DNA of 51,746 nucleotides from NCBI GenBank assembly GCA_027717645.1, contig JALLOG010000009.1, positions 1 to 51,746 of the forward strand, written 5' to 3'. Source of the stretch: Desulfobacterota bacterium AH_259_B03_O07. Lineage in GTDB: Bacteria; Desulfobacterota_D; UBA1144; Nemesobacterales; CSP1-2. The translations under genes were made by a program, and so were the position numbers. Shown piece after piece: positions 42,515 to 51,424 of the stretch. Positions within the stretch are counted from its first letter, which is position 1, and the number at the start of each line of letters is the position of its first letter. Under the pieces are notes generated by a model that worked only from the letters and a program-made list of their open reading frames with translations, made no database searches and was not told the origin of the DNA.

Positions 42515-43561
42515 ATGAACCCTTTATATCGAGTTGTAATAGCTGGCGCGTGTATTGTCATAATTCTGGCGGGTATGCGCGCGGCATCTTCATTGGTAGG
42601 GTTTATACTCCTTGCCACGCTACTTGCGATTAGTGTAACACCCATACTCGGTTGGCTAGTGAAAAAGGGTTTATCTCGTTCCTTGGCTTTGCTAATCATA
42701 ATACTAGTTGTGATTGTGGGCGGAATCGGTGTAGCAACATTTGTTGGCACCTCAATGGCTGAATTGGTTCAGACTCTTCCTACATATGAAGCCAGCCTGG
42801 ATGAGGTAAGTAAATCATTAACTGATTTACTCTCACGAGTAGGGATCGATCTGTCTGATTTGCTCTCACATGAAGAATTTGATCCCAAACGATTATTAAA
42901 AATTGCTACCACTCTCATAGGTGGGGCGCTAAATGCGGTTAGCAGCTCCATTTTTCTTTTCATATTGATTTCACTAATGCTGGTTGAATTTTCAGGTTTT
43001 GAAGAAAGGTTGCAAAAGGGAGAGCTTCCCGTAGGAAGCATACCTGCACGTCTATTCGAGATTCGTAAAGAAGTCCGAAAATTTGTTTCTATCACGGCAC
43101 TCATGGGCCTTTTAACAGCTATTGGCAATGTAATACTACTTATCATATTGGGGGTTGATTTCGCCATTCTTTGGGGTATTTTGTCATTTCTCTTCAACTT
43201 TATCCCCGCCATTGGCGCAATAATTGCAATGATCCCACCCTTCCTCCTGGCGTTGCTAGCTTTTGGGTGGACTAAAGCAATCATCGTAGTGGTCGGTTTC
43301 ATACTAATCAATAACATAGTTGATAATGTGATCAAGCCTAAATTGATGAGAGGCGGTCTTGATATATCGATCCTTGAGATATTTCTTTCATTGATGATCT
43401 GGAGTTATATACTAGGAGTGATCGGGGCAATTTTAGCGGTACCAATCACTATGTTTGTAAAAAGAATTTTGAAGGAATTTTCAGAAGATGGGCCTCCCCA
43501 ATCACCATTCGCAAGTGCTGTACCCGCCGGTGAAAAATCATCCAACGAAATAGGAGATTAA
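42515..43561 (+). CDS. AI-2E family transporter (PerM/DUF20)
   Basis: A 348-residue inner-membrane permease. GGAGG lies 7 bases before the ATG. N-terminal helices (VVIAGACIVIILAGMRAA, FILLATLLAISVTPILGWLV, LALLIIILVVIVGGIGVATF) are followed by a soluble helical region (TLPTYEASLDEVSKSLTDLL) and the family signature VRKFVSITALMGLLTAIGNV, AILWGILSFLFNFIPAIGAI and NNIVDNVIKPKLMRGGLDIS. The tail has an unstructured end (GPPQSPFASAVPAGEKSS). It is the third AI-2E gene in the window and the donor of the 130-bp inverted copy. Confidence 0.88.
   Translation: MNPLYRVVIAGACIVIILAGMRAASSLVGFILLATLLAISVTPILGWLVKKGLSRSLALLIIILVVIVGGIGVATFVGTSMAELVQTLPTYEASLDEVSKSLTDLLSRVGIDLSDLLSHEEFDPKRLLKIATTLIGGALNAVSSSIFLFILISLMLVEFSGFEERLQKGELPVGSIPARLFEIRKEVRKFVSITALMGLLTAIGNVILLIILGVDFAILWGILSFLFNFIPAIGAIIAMIPPFLLALLAFGWTKAIIVVVGFILINNIVDNVIKPKLMRGGLDISILEIFLSLMIWSYILGVIGAILAVPITMFVKRILKEFSEDGPPQSPFASAVPAGEKSSNEIGD
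42524..42653 (+). repeat. Right arm of a perfect 130-bp inverted repeat
   Basis: This arm is the native position: it is codons 4-46 of an intact AI-2E permease gene and in frame with it. The arms are 203 bp apart, and the spacer holds both gene starts. Confidence 0.95.
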
Positions 43562-43968
43562 GGCTAGGAACATGTCGAAAAATAAGCTACAGCAACAATT
43601 AAACCCGATCCTCTGTACTGCTCCCCTTTTGTCAAGCTGGGTTTAAGTTGCAGTCATGAAGTACGTGACGCTTCCTTGCGATCCTTATGCTGCCAAATAA
43701 GTCTATATCCAACTTATGGACCTTTCATAGTGGGCAGGCGAGGTGGATTATAGATAGGGAGTTACTAAGTGCACCTATTAACGAGAAAGGTTAAAGAGGT
43801 CATCAATAATGATCAGCTTATTGCAAATTGTGACCTTATGGATTAATTGATATGGATGGGAGAGTTCTCTCAACGCCACTATATAGAACTTACAAGCTCA
43901 TGTCCCTAACACAAATGCTGATTACCATGTAACAGGCACCCTCAACGAATGATTTGTTAATCTAGTAC
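43562..43968. other. Spacer without a recognised gene
   Basis: I find no gene here. A short plus-strand stretch near 43895-43950 reads LQAHVPNTNADYHVTGTLNE before a stop, which looks protein-like, but a TAG lies only a few codons upstream and no family is evident. It may be a gene relic. Confidence 0.3.
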
Positions 43969-44838
43969 TCACTCCGATTTTCTAAGCATTAACAAATTTT
44001 TGTTATCTGGCTTAGTTGTTTCAGCATGATTTAGTTTCACTAGTCTTTCCTCTGAAATTACCTTTTTTCTATCATCATCATGATCAACCGCCGGTAATTC
44101 AATAGCGTGAGTATAATGCTCAATAGCTTTATCCTTACGACCCATCTTTTCATAAGTTTTTGCTAGATCGAAATGGACATAAGGACTATCTGGACTCAGT
44201 TCAAATGCTTTGAGTAAAGCGCTTTCAGATTTCTCAAGGGTTCCATTCGGCAATCCACCCCAAAAAGTATTTGCAAATGCCTTTTGAAGACCGTTTAAGC
44301 TGGCGACTTCTCGATAATAGATTCCCAAAACTACATAGGCGGGTGCAAAATTGGGATCAAGCTCTATAGCTCTTTTTGCATACTCCTCAATGTCTCTTCC
44401 GAGTTTTACTTTCTGTCTTCCTCCTTTAAAAAGAGAAAGATTACCATGTGAAACAGCCAGCAAAAAATAACTAGCTTGATTATTAGGATATTTCTGTTTT
44501 AGAATTTTCGAATGTTCAATACCGGTATTTAAATATTTCTCAGCCTCTTTAGCTCTTGAACCATTTGATTTATCTCGCTTTAAATCTTCACCAACATCGA
44601 TATAGGCGCGCGTTAACTTCATTAATGGTTCGAATTGATCAGGACATAATTCATATGCCTTCTCATATTCCTTCAAGGCTTCCGGGTTTTCAAACTCTTC
44701 ATAGTACTTGTCTCCCTTTTCGATATGTGTACTACATTCATCGGCTAACAGTTTTGTACTATGCATAGTGATGAATAAAAGAATAAAGATTCCAACGAGC
44801 CTTTGAATCATGAAAGATTGAATATAGTCATCAACCAC
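43969..44838 (-). CDS. Secreted tetratricopeptide repeat protein
   Basis: A 289-residue protein with a signal peptide (residues 9-32, MIQRLVGIFILLFITMHSTK, then LLADECS). TPR units follow: about residues 38-71 (EKGDKYYEEFENPEALKEYE), 72-105, a long unit around 118-155 (ASYFLLAVSHGNLSLFKGGR), 155-190 (AKRAIELDPNFAPAYVVLGI) and 217-255 (YVHFDLAKTYEKMGRKDKAI). It resembles the periplasmic TRAP-associated TatT/RMDN-like TPR group, but no transporter is adjacent, so only a binding or scaffold role is safe. The GTG at 44838 is 5 bases after GGAGG. Confidence 0.78.
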   Translation of the reverse strand: MVDDYIQSFMIQRLVGIFILLFITMHSTKLLADECSTHIEKGDKYYEEFENPEALKEYEKAYELCPDQFEPLMKLTRAYIDVGEDLKRDKSNGSRAKEAEKYLNTGIEHSKILKQKYPNNQASYFLLAVSHGNLSLFKGGRQKVKLGRDIEEYAKRAIELDPNFAPAYVVLGIYYREVASLNGLQKAFANTFWGGLPNGTLEKSESALLKAFELSPDSPYVHFDLAKTYEKMGRKDKAIEHYTHAIELPAVDHDDDRKKVISEERLVKLNHAETTKPDNKNLLMLRKSE

Positions 44839-45156
44839 TCCATCCTCCCAACTTTAGGTTGTTTTGATATTAATTCCTAGTTTATCTGAAACAATTAGGA
44901 ACCTTTTATCATGTAAAAATTTTCACTAATAATACCTTATTTATCCATTTTGTCATAATTTCTATAAGAAAGGGGACACTACCCAGGCTTCCGATAATTA
45001 GGTAGAGCATCTAAGAAAGGTGACATTTAGAATCAAACCTGAGTATGCGAAGCCGATTAAGGCTCAATGCTTCTGCGAGAGCATAACTCAGAGAGAAAGG
45101 TTCGGTAGTTGCTATATTGATAAGGCAGAAATTCCAAACCCTTCTATGATTAGTCA

Positions 45157-45179
45157 ATGATATCAGAATCTGTTATCAT
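45157..45179 (+). promoter_or_regulatory. Operator-like palindrome overlapping a possible promoter of the RND operon
   Basis: ATGATATCAGA-A-TCTGTTATCAT is a 23-bp inverted repeat pairing at 10 of 11 positions, 77 bp before the adaptor start. TAGTCA (45151-45156) and TATCAT (45174-45179), 17 bases apart, form a possible promoter so that the palindrome covers spacer and -10. This is the geometry of a repressor site. No TetR or MarR gene lies within the window. The rest of 44839-45255 holds no gene. Confidence 0.5.
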
Positions 45180-45255
45180 CATGACCCTAATAAAGGTAGG
45201 ACGACAAATTACTCTAATATTGCCCATATTTATCAAATCTTCTTGAGAGGCAACC

Positions 45256-46416
45256 ATGAAACATAAATCATTAATAATTCTTTCCAGTCTTGCGCTTTTT
45301 ATTTTTTCATGCGGAGGAGAAGAGGGTCCGGCTAATCTACCACCCCCCCAAATCCAAGTTTATGAAACCACTACGACCGAGGTCCCCATTTACCGGGAAT
45401 TTGTCGGAGAGACACTTGGTTTTAAGGACATAGATATTAGAGCCCGCGTAGAGGGGTATCTGGAAGGGATACATTTTGAAGAAGGTTCGGTAGTTGAAGA
45501 AGGCAAGCTTCTTTATACGATCGAGAGCCAGCCGTTCGAAGAGAAAGTGGCTGAGAAGATGAGTGCGCTTGCCGCTACGCGAATAAATTTAGCCAATGCC
45601 GAAAGCGACCTTGGAAGAATAAGGCCCCTTGCTGAGCAAAACGCCATAAGCCAGATTGATCTCGATTCGGCTCAGGCGCGCTACGAAGCCTCAATAGAAT
45701 CGGTAAAGGCGGCTGAGGCAAATCTTAGAGCTGCCGAGATACAGCTAAGCTATACAAAGATTCATTCTCCTATTACTGGCATCATAGGAAAAACACAAGC
45801 CAAGGTAGGCGATTTCGTTGGAGCAAGCCCTAACCCGGTTAACCTGAATACTGTCTCAGACATTAACACTATGCTGGTTCAGTTCTTCTTAACCGAAACC
45901 GAATATCTGCAAGCGGCCCGGAGGATTATAGCCGAGACTGACTTAGCCCATGAGGGCGAGGCGAGAGAGGAAGGACAAGACCTCCAGCTCATTCTGGCTG
46001 ATAACTCCGTATATAAATATAAGGGGAAATTCGATTTTGTTGACAGAAACGTAGATCCCGCGACCGGAGCCATCCTTATCCAGGCCTCTTTCTCTAATCC
46101 CGACCAGCTTCTTCGCCCGGGTCTATTCGCCAGAGTGCGTGCTAAAGTAAAAGTTGTAGAAAACGCAATACTCGTACCCCAAAGATGCGTAATCGAGCTA
46201 CAGGGCAAATTTAGCGTTCTCGTCGTTGATGAAAACGACATAGTTCAAAACAGACAGGTGCAGATCGGACCTAAAATAAAAGGGTTCTGGCTTATTAACG
46301 AAGGTTTGAATCCAGGAGAAAGGGTCATATATGAGGGACTTCAGAAGGTAAAAGAGGGGCAGAAAGTGAATCCCAAACCCGTAGATATAAAAATCCCCGA
46401 CCTAACTAGCATCTAA
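45256..46416 (+). CDS. RND efflux periplasmic adaptor (membrane fusion protein)
   Basis: A 386-residue lipoprotein adaptor of the AcrA/MexA type. The signal ends FIFSCGG with Cys19 as the lipid site. Domains in order: lipoyl half (DIDIRARVEGYLEGIHFEEG), alpha hairpin (about 95-160, EKMSALAATRINLANAESDL and DLDSAQARYEASIESVKAAE), second lipoyl half (LSYTKIHSPITGIIGKTQAK), beta barrel (about 205-300) and membrane-proximal domain (NAILVPQRCVIELQGKFSVL). It links the inner-membrane pump to the outer-membrane factor. It starts a three-gene operon (gaps of 6 and 11 bp). GC content is higher than in the surrounding genes. Confidence 0.92.
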   Translation: MKHKSLIILSSLALFIFSCGGEEGPANLPPPQIQVYETTTTEVPIYREFVGETLGFKDIDIRARVEGYLEGIHFEEGSVVEEGKLLYTIESQPFEEKVAEKMSALAATRINLANAESDLGRIRPLAEQNAISQIDLDSAQARYEASIESVKAAEANLRAAEIQLSYTKIHSPITGIIGKTQAKVGDFVGASPNPVNLNTVSDINTMLVQFFLTETEYLQAARRIIAETDLAHEGEAREEGQDLQLILADNSVYKYKGKFDFVDRNVDPATGAILIQASFSNPDQLLRPGLFARVRAKVKVVENAILVPQRCVIELQGKFSVLVVDENDIVQNRQVQIGPKIKGFWLINEGLNPGERVIYEGLQKVKEGQKVNPKPVDIKIPDLTSI

Positions 46417-46422
46417 CACAAA

Positions 46423-49400
46423 ATGGGAAATTTTTTCGTCAACAGACCTATAGTAGCAATGGTACTCGCCATTGTAATGGTGATCCTGGGCCTTGTATTC
46501 ATGGGGGGCCTTCCCATTGAGCAGTATCCGAACATTACACCCCCTATTGTTGAAGTCAGGGCTACATATACAGGCGCAAATGCAGTAAGTGTTGAGGAGT
46601 CCGTCGCAACACCCCTTGAGCAGCAGATTAACGGTGTCGATAACATGATCTACATGAAATCGACCAACTCAAACGACGGGACAATGGCAATCCAGGTCTC
46701 ATTTGAGGTAGGCACAGACCCGGATATGAATACCGTTTTTACTCAAAACAGGGTTGCGGCAGCCACAGCAAAACTTCCCGAGGAGGTAACGAGGCTTGGA
46801 GTAACCACCGAGAAATCACTCCCCAATATTCTTATGCTGATCACTCTAACTTCTGAGGACGGGAGGTACGATCAGCAGTTTCTAGGGAACTACGCCATTA
46901 TAAATATTCAAGACATTTTAGCTCGTATCAAGGGAATCGGGCGTGTGCAGGTCTTGGGTGCAAGCGATTACTCGATGCGCATATGGATCAAACCCGACCG
47001 TTTGGCACAGCTAGGTATTACTGTTCCCGAGATCGTCGATGCAATACAGCAGCAGAGCGTAATTGTCCCAGGCGGGAAATTCGGTGCAGAGCCTTCTCCT
47101 CCCGATACGGAATTCACTTATACAGTCAGGTTGCCCGAGCGGCTCCATTCTCCGGAACAGTTCGGCGAAGTCATAATAAGGACCACCGAGAGCGGTTCAC
47201 AGGTCAAGATAAAAGACGTTGCGCGAGTTGAGCTCGGAGTGGAAACTTATAACGCGTTTACCAGACTCGATGGTAAAGAATGCGCGGTCATAGCCCTCTA
47301 TCAAGCCCCGGGATCAAATGCGACTGAGCTTGCGGAAATAGTTAAGCGTACGATTCAGGATTTATCTAAATCATTCCCCGAGAGCGTCCGCTACGACATT
47401 TCGCTCGACACCACACTCGCTATCACCGCTGGCATTAAGGAAATTGTTGTAACTTTATTTATAGCTCTGGTACTTGTTATATTCGTGGTATTTATATTCA
47501 TTCAGGACTGGAGAGCGGCTCTTATACCTACTATTGCAATTCCAGTCTCACTCGTCGCAGCATTTATGATTTTCCCAGTCATCGGATTTACAATTAACGT
47601 GCTCTCGCTCCTAGGTCTTGTGCTAGCGATTGGAATTGTGGTTGACGATGCCATTGTGGTTGTTGATGCCGTACAGGTAAATATAGAAAATGGGATGTCC
47701 CCGAGGGATGCTACCGTAAAAGCCATGAGCGAAGTCACGGCTCCCGTTATAGCGACCACGCTCGTTCTTGTCGCGGTATTTATCCCGGTTGCTGCTATGG
47801 GAGGAATAACAGGAAGCCTCTATCAGCAATTTGCCATCACCGTAGCCGTATCAGTAGTCTTTTCCTCGATTAACGCACTTAGCCTGAGCCCTGCATTGTG
47901 CTCTCTTTTACTTAGAAAGAGGGAACCTTCCAAAGGTGTACTCGGGCGTTTCTTTGATAAATTCAATTACGGTTTTGATAAACTAACGGATAAGTACGTA
48001 AGCCTGACACGTATTGCTACTGCAAATATTAAAAGAGGAGTCATGTTCATTCTAATAGTTGTTATAGGCTTAATATTTCTCGGCAAATTAGTCCCGGGAG
48101 GGTTTATGCCCGAAGAGGACATGGGTTATCTCTTCGTAAACATTCAGCTTCCGGATGCGGCATCATTACAAAGATCTGACGCAGCAACTAAAAAGGTTGA
48201 GGGTGTAATCGCTCAGTTTGATCAGGTTGAGTACGTTACATCAGCTGTGGGGTTCAGCCTCCTATCGGGGAGCTTTTCTTCAAACTCGGCCTTCATTTTC
48301 GTTTCACTTAAGGACTGGAGTGACCGGGACGAAACTGCAAACGAAATAGTCAATCTATTAAATATAGCCCTTTACACGCAAATTAGTGAAGCGCAGGTTT
48401 TCGCGTTCGGCCCGCCTGCCATACCCGGCCTTGGTAGCGGCTCAGGGTTTACGATGATGCTTCAAGACAGGGGTGGCAATGCTCCTGAGTACCTGGCACA
48501 ACAAAGCGTAAAGTTCATACAGGCAGCCATGCAAAGACCAGAAATCGGGTCTATATTCACCACTTTTCGTGCAAACGTACCGCAGAGATTCATGGACATT
48601 GACACGGACAAGGCGCTTAAGGCAGGTATCCCGTTAAATAACATATATAGTACCGTAGGAGCGTTCTTAGGCGGCACGTATGTAAACGACTTCACTAGGT
48701 TCGGCAGATTATACAGGGCCTATATTCAGGCTGAGCCCGAGTATAGACAGAATGAAGAACAGATTAACCTCTTTTATATAAAGAACTCAAATGGTCAGAG
48801 TGTCCCACTTGCCGGATTTGTAAATATTAACGATATAACGGGCCCTGATTACACTACCCGCTTTAACTTATATAGGGCTGTGGAGCTGACGGGGGCGCCA
48901 GCGCCGGGATATACCTCTGCTCAAGCCCTTGGCGCGCTGGAGGAAGTTGCAGATGAGGTTCTGCCCGCTAATATGGGCTATGAGTGGAGTAATATGTCAT
49001 ACCAGGAACAGGCTGCATCGGGGTCAGCCGCAGTTGTATTCATATTTGCTCTGGTATTTGTATTCCTTATCCTAGCGGCGCAGTATGAGAGCTGGACATT
49101 ACCGTGGAGTATTTTGCTGGGAACCCCGTTTGCGGTCTTCGGCGCGTTTTTCGCGCTTTTTGTAGCGAGGTTATTTAGCGAAAGCTATGAGTTAAATATA
49201 TTCGCTCAGATAGCGCTTGTCATGCTGATCGCAATGGCCGCAAAGAACGCAATTCTGATAGTCGAGTTCGCGAAACTCGAATTTGATAAGGGCCTACCCC
49301 TATACGATGCGGCAATTAAAGCCGCAAAGCTCCGTTTCAGACCGATTTTGATGACTGCTTTCTCATTCATTCTGGGAGTATTACCCCTGGTTGTAGCTAC

Positions 49401-49557
49401 GGGAGCGGGCGCTGAGGCTAGGGTCGTTATGGGTATGGCGCTATTAGGCGGGATGTCTTTGGCGACTCTATTAGGTGTGTTCTTTTATCCAATGTTATTC
49501 GTCATGATTGGCAAAATTGGAAAGTATGAGGAAAAACGAGCGCTCCGGGCAAATTGA
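46423..49557 (+). CDS. RND multidrug efflux permease (HAE1/AcrB type)
   Basis: A 1044-residue inner-membrane pump. It opens FFVNRPIVAMVLAIVMVILG, typical for HAE1 members. The proton-relay residues are present: the Asp-Asp pair in GIVVDDAIVVVDAV (transmembrane helix 4) and the Lys in AMAAKNAILIVEFA (helix 10). The porter domain has FEVGTDPDMNTVFTQNRVAA, and the tail ends LLGGMSLATLLGVFFYPMLF. Twelve transmembrane helices in two homologous halves with large periplasmic loops are expected. Drive is proton motive force; substrates are probably amphiphilic drugs, solvents or bile-like compounds, not readable from sequence. Length matches AcrB (1049). Confidence 0.94.
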   Translation: MGNFFVNRPIVAMVLAIVMVILGLVFMGGLPIEQYPNITPPIVEVRATYTGANAVSVEESVATPLEQQINGVDNMIYMKSTNSNDGTMAIQVSFEVGTDPDMNTVFTQNRVAAATAKLPEEVTRLGVTTEKSLPNILMLITLTSEDGRYDQQFLGNYAIINIQDILARIKGIGRVQVLGASDYSMRIWIKPDRLAQLGITVPEIVDAIQQQSVIVPGGKFGAEPSPPDTEFTYTVRLPERLHSPEQFGEVIIRTTESGSQVKIKDVARVELGVETYNAFTRLDGKECAVIALYQAPGSNATELAEIVKRTIQDLSKSFPESVRYDISLDTTLAITAGIKEIVVTLFIALVLVIFVVFIFIQDWRAALIPTIAIPVSLVAAFMIFPVIGFTINVLSLLGLVLAIGIVVDDAIVVVDAVQVNIENGMSPRDATVKAMSEVTAPVIATTLVLVAVFIPVAAMGGITGSLYQQFAITVAVSVVFSSINALSLSPALCSLLLRKREPSKGVLGRFFDKFNYGFDKLTDKYVSLTRIATANIKRGVMFILIVVIGLIFLGKLVPGGFMPEEDMGYLFVNIQLPDAASLQRSDAATKKVEGVIAQFDQVEYVTSAVGFSLLSGSFSSNSAFIFVSLKDWSDRDETANEIVNLLNIALYTQISEAQVFAFGPPAIPGLGSGSGFTMMLQDRGGNAPEYLAQQSVKFIQAAMQRPEIGSIFTTFRANVPQRFMDIDTDKALKAGIPLNNIYSTVGAFLGGTYVNDFTRFGRLYRAYIQAEPEYRQNEEQINLFYIKNSNGQSVPLAGFVNINDITGPDYTTRFNLYRAVELTGAPAPGYTSAQALGALEEVADEVLPANMGYEWSNMSYQEQAASGSAAVVFIFALVFVFLILAAQYESWTLPWSILLGTPFAVFGAFFALFVARLFSESYELNIFAQIALVMLIAMAAKNAILIVEFAKLEFDKGLPLYDAAIKAAKLRFRPILMTAFSFILGVLPLVVATGAGAEARVVMGMALLGGMSLATLLGVFFYPMLFVMIGKIGKYEEKRALRAN

Positions 49558-49568
49558 GATATCGATAA

Positions 49569-51014
49569 ATGAATATCTTAAATAACGTAAAACCGCTAAA
49601 GACTGCACTGCTGAGCGTTATGGCTCTACTAGCTGGCTGTATGGTAGGCCCGGACTTTGAAAAGCCTGTTATAGGGGATCTGCCTAGGCAGTTCAGGTTC
49701 GCTGAAGGGGATAGGGAAGAAATAGTAAATCTTAAGTGGTGGGAGCTTTTTAACGACCCCGTGCTGGATTATCTCGTCGCCACGGCATTGTATGAAAACA
49801 AAGATCTTTTAATCGCAGTTAGCAGGATGGAAGAGGCGCGCGCGTTCCTAGGGTTTACGGAAGCAGATATATATCCGAGCTTTGATCTCGAAGGCGTCGC
49901 AAACAGGGGAAATTTCGGCGCCGGAAGAATCGTAGACGAACCTAACAACAGCGCGTTCATCACAGCTCTCGTAAACTGGGAAATTGATTTCTGGGGCAAG
50001 TTCCGCAGGGCAAACGAATCTGCGCGAGCACAGCTCTTAGCATCTGAATACGGCTTGAGAACTGTGCAAATAGGCCTGATCTCAGAGGTTGTAAACACAT
50101 ATTTCATGCTGCTGGATTTTAAGGAGAGGCTTAAAATATCCAAACAAACACTTGAGTCCAGAGATGAGAACTTGGATATAATCCGGAAGCGCTTTGATGA
50201 GGGAGTTATACCTGAGATTGACGTAAACCAGGCAGAGGTGCAAAGGGAAATAGCCGCTACTGCCATCCCCGCAAACGAGCGATTCATATATAGAACTGAG
50301 AACGCACTCAGCATATTGCTCGGTAGATTCCCCGAGCCTATAAAAACAGGACTTGATCTCTACCAGCAGATCATACCTCCTGATATACCGACAGGTCTGC
50401 CCTCTTCGCTTCTCGAGCGGAGACCCGACATACAGGAGGCTCTTTATTTACTTCAGGCTCAAAACGCTCAGATAGGAGTGGCAGTTGCGCAAAGGTTCCC
50501 GGCGATAAGTCTAACCGGAGGTGCCGGAGCGGCTGTCAATGACGCGCCCTCTATGACACTTGGGGATTTTGCCTGGTCGATCGGAGCCGGTCTATTCGGT
50601 CCTATTTTTAACTTCGGTAAAGATAAGAGCCGGGTCCAAATAGAAGAGGCAAGGACTGAACAGACACTCTACCAATACCAGAACGTAGTGCTAATCGCAT
50701 TTAGAGAAGTGTCGGACGCGCTTATGGAAATTCAGACTTACAGGAAACAGACAGAAGCCCTCAGGAGACAAGTGAATGCAGCGGTAAACGCTAATAGATT
50801 GGCAATGCTGAGATACGATCAGGGCTTCTCCAGCTATCTTGAAGTGCTAGACTCTGAACGCGCCCAATTTTCCGCTCTCCTAGACCTATCTCAAGCCACA
50901 CAGGAATATTACAGTTCCTACGTAAGGCTCTATAAAGCCCTAGGCGGCGGTTGGATTTCTCCAGAGGAAATAGGAAAGAGCGAAAACTCTGAAACTCAAA
51001 ACAAGCCTAAATAA
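49569..51014 (+). CDS. RND efflux outer-membrane factor (NodT/OprM family lipoprotein)
   Basis: A 481-residue TolC-like lipoprotein. The lipobox LLAGC places the lipid on Cys24, followed by MVGPDFEKP, the standard OprM/NodT opening. Motifs include LKWWELFNDPVLDYLVATAL, ALVNWEIDFWGKFRRANESA, LPSSLLERRPDIQEALYLLQ, AQNAQIGVAVAQRFPAISLT and YDQGFSSYLEVLDSERAQFS. It forms the trimeric outer-membrane tunnel of the pump. Last gene of the operon; no terminator hairpin is visible before the RND relic. Confidence 0.92.
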   Translation: MNILNNVKPLKTALLSVMALLAGCMVGPDFEKPVIGDLPRQFRFAEGDREEIVNLKWWELFNDPVLDYLVATALYENKDLLIAVSRMEEARAFLGFTEADIYPSFDLEGVANRGNFGAGRIVDEPNNSAFITALVNWEIDFWGKFRRANESARAQLLASEYGLRTVQIGLISEVVNTYFMLLDFKERLKISKQTLESRDENLDIIRKRFDEGVIPEIDVNQAEVQREIAATAIPANERFIYRTENALSILLGRFPEPIKTGLDLYQQIIPPDIPTGLPSSLLERRPDIQEALYLLQAQNAQIGVAVAQRFPAISLTGGAGAAVNDAPSMTLGDFAWSIGAGLFGPIFNFGKDKSRVQIEEARTEQTLYQYQNVVLIAFREVSDALMEIQTYRKQTEALRRQVNAAVNANRLAMLRYDQGFSSYLEVLDSERAQFSALLDLSQATQEYYSSYVRLYKALGGGWISPEEIGKSENSETQNKPK

Positions 51015-51092
51015 GGCTCGAATTTCCTGGTTTAGGTTGCCCTTATCCACTATATATAAATTTTTGATAGGGTTACGATCCAAGCAGCTGCT

Positions 51093-51323
51093 ATGCTAGA
51101 AGTCGGTATTAGTTTTCCAGGCACCGTCCAGGGCACTCAACGTTCCAAACTGTCATTGGCAGCGCTAACTATGATCCTTGGGATGATCACTCTACTTCAA
51201 GATGCTTTCTTTGTCTCCATGGTGGTAACAATCCTGTGTGGACTAGCATTTGCAACATTGCTCACACTGATTGTAGTTCCCGTACTCTATACTATCTTCT
51301 TCAGAATCCCCTCCCCCTCTTGA
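51093..51323 (+). pseudogene. C-terminal fragment of a second RND permease
   Basis: From about 51135 the frame reads SLAALTMILGMITLLQDAFF, then VSMVVTILCGLAFATLLTLI and VVPVLYTIFFRI. This is the last two transmembrane helices of an RND permease (helices 11-12). It differs from the end of the adjacent intact pump (LGVLPLVVATGAGAEA), so it derives from a different RND gene and not from a tandem duplication. The ATG at 51093 has no SD, and the first 14 codons do not match the family. About 65 of over 1000 residues survive. Confidence 0.75.
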
Positions 51324-51424
51324 TTCTACAAATGAAGCCCCCTACACTGAGCTGCATGGTATCTTCTTAAGACCAGAAAGATACAGTGGTCAACGGGAGG
51401 AGTGAAACGACGAAGTAATCCCTA

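Noticed and set aside
42191-42653. The 130-bp inverted repeats as a phase-variation switch inverting the 203-bp promoter segment
   Set aside because: The two arms are read in different frames by the two genes, so inversion would fuse each start out of frame. No invertase gene is nearby. A conversion event or artefact fits better.
42769-43335. 188-codon minus-strand ORF
   Set aside because: It is antisense to the intact AI-2E permease, has shadow-type composition (many Ser, Met, Thr, Arg) and no SD.
49769-50314. 181-codon minus-strand ORF
   Set aside because: It is antisense to the outer-membrane factor gene, with serine-rich shadow composition.
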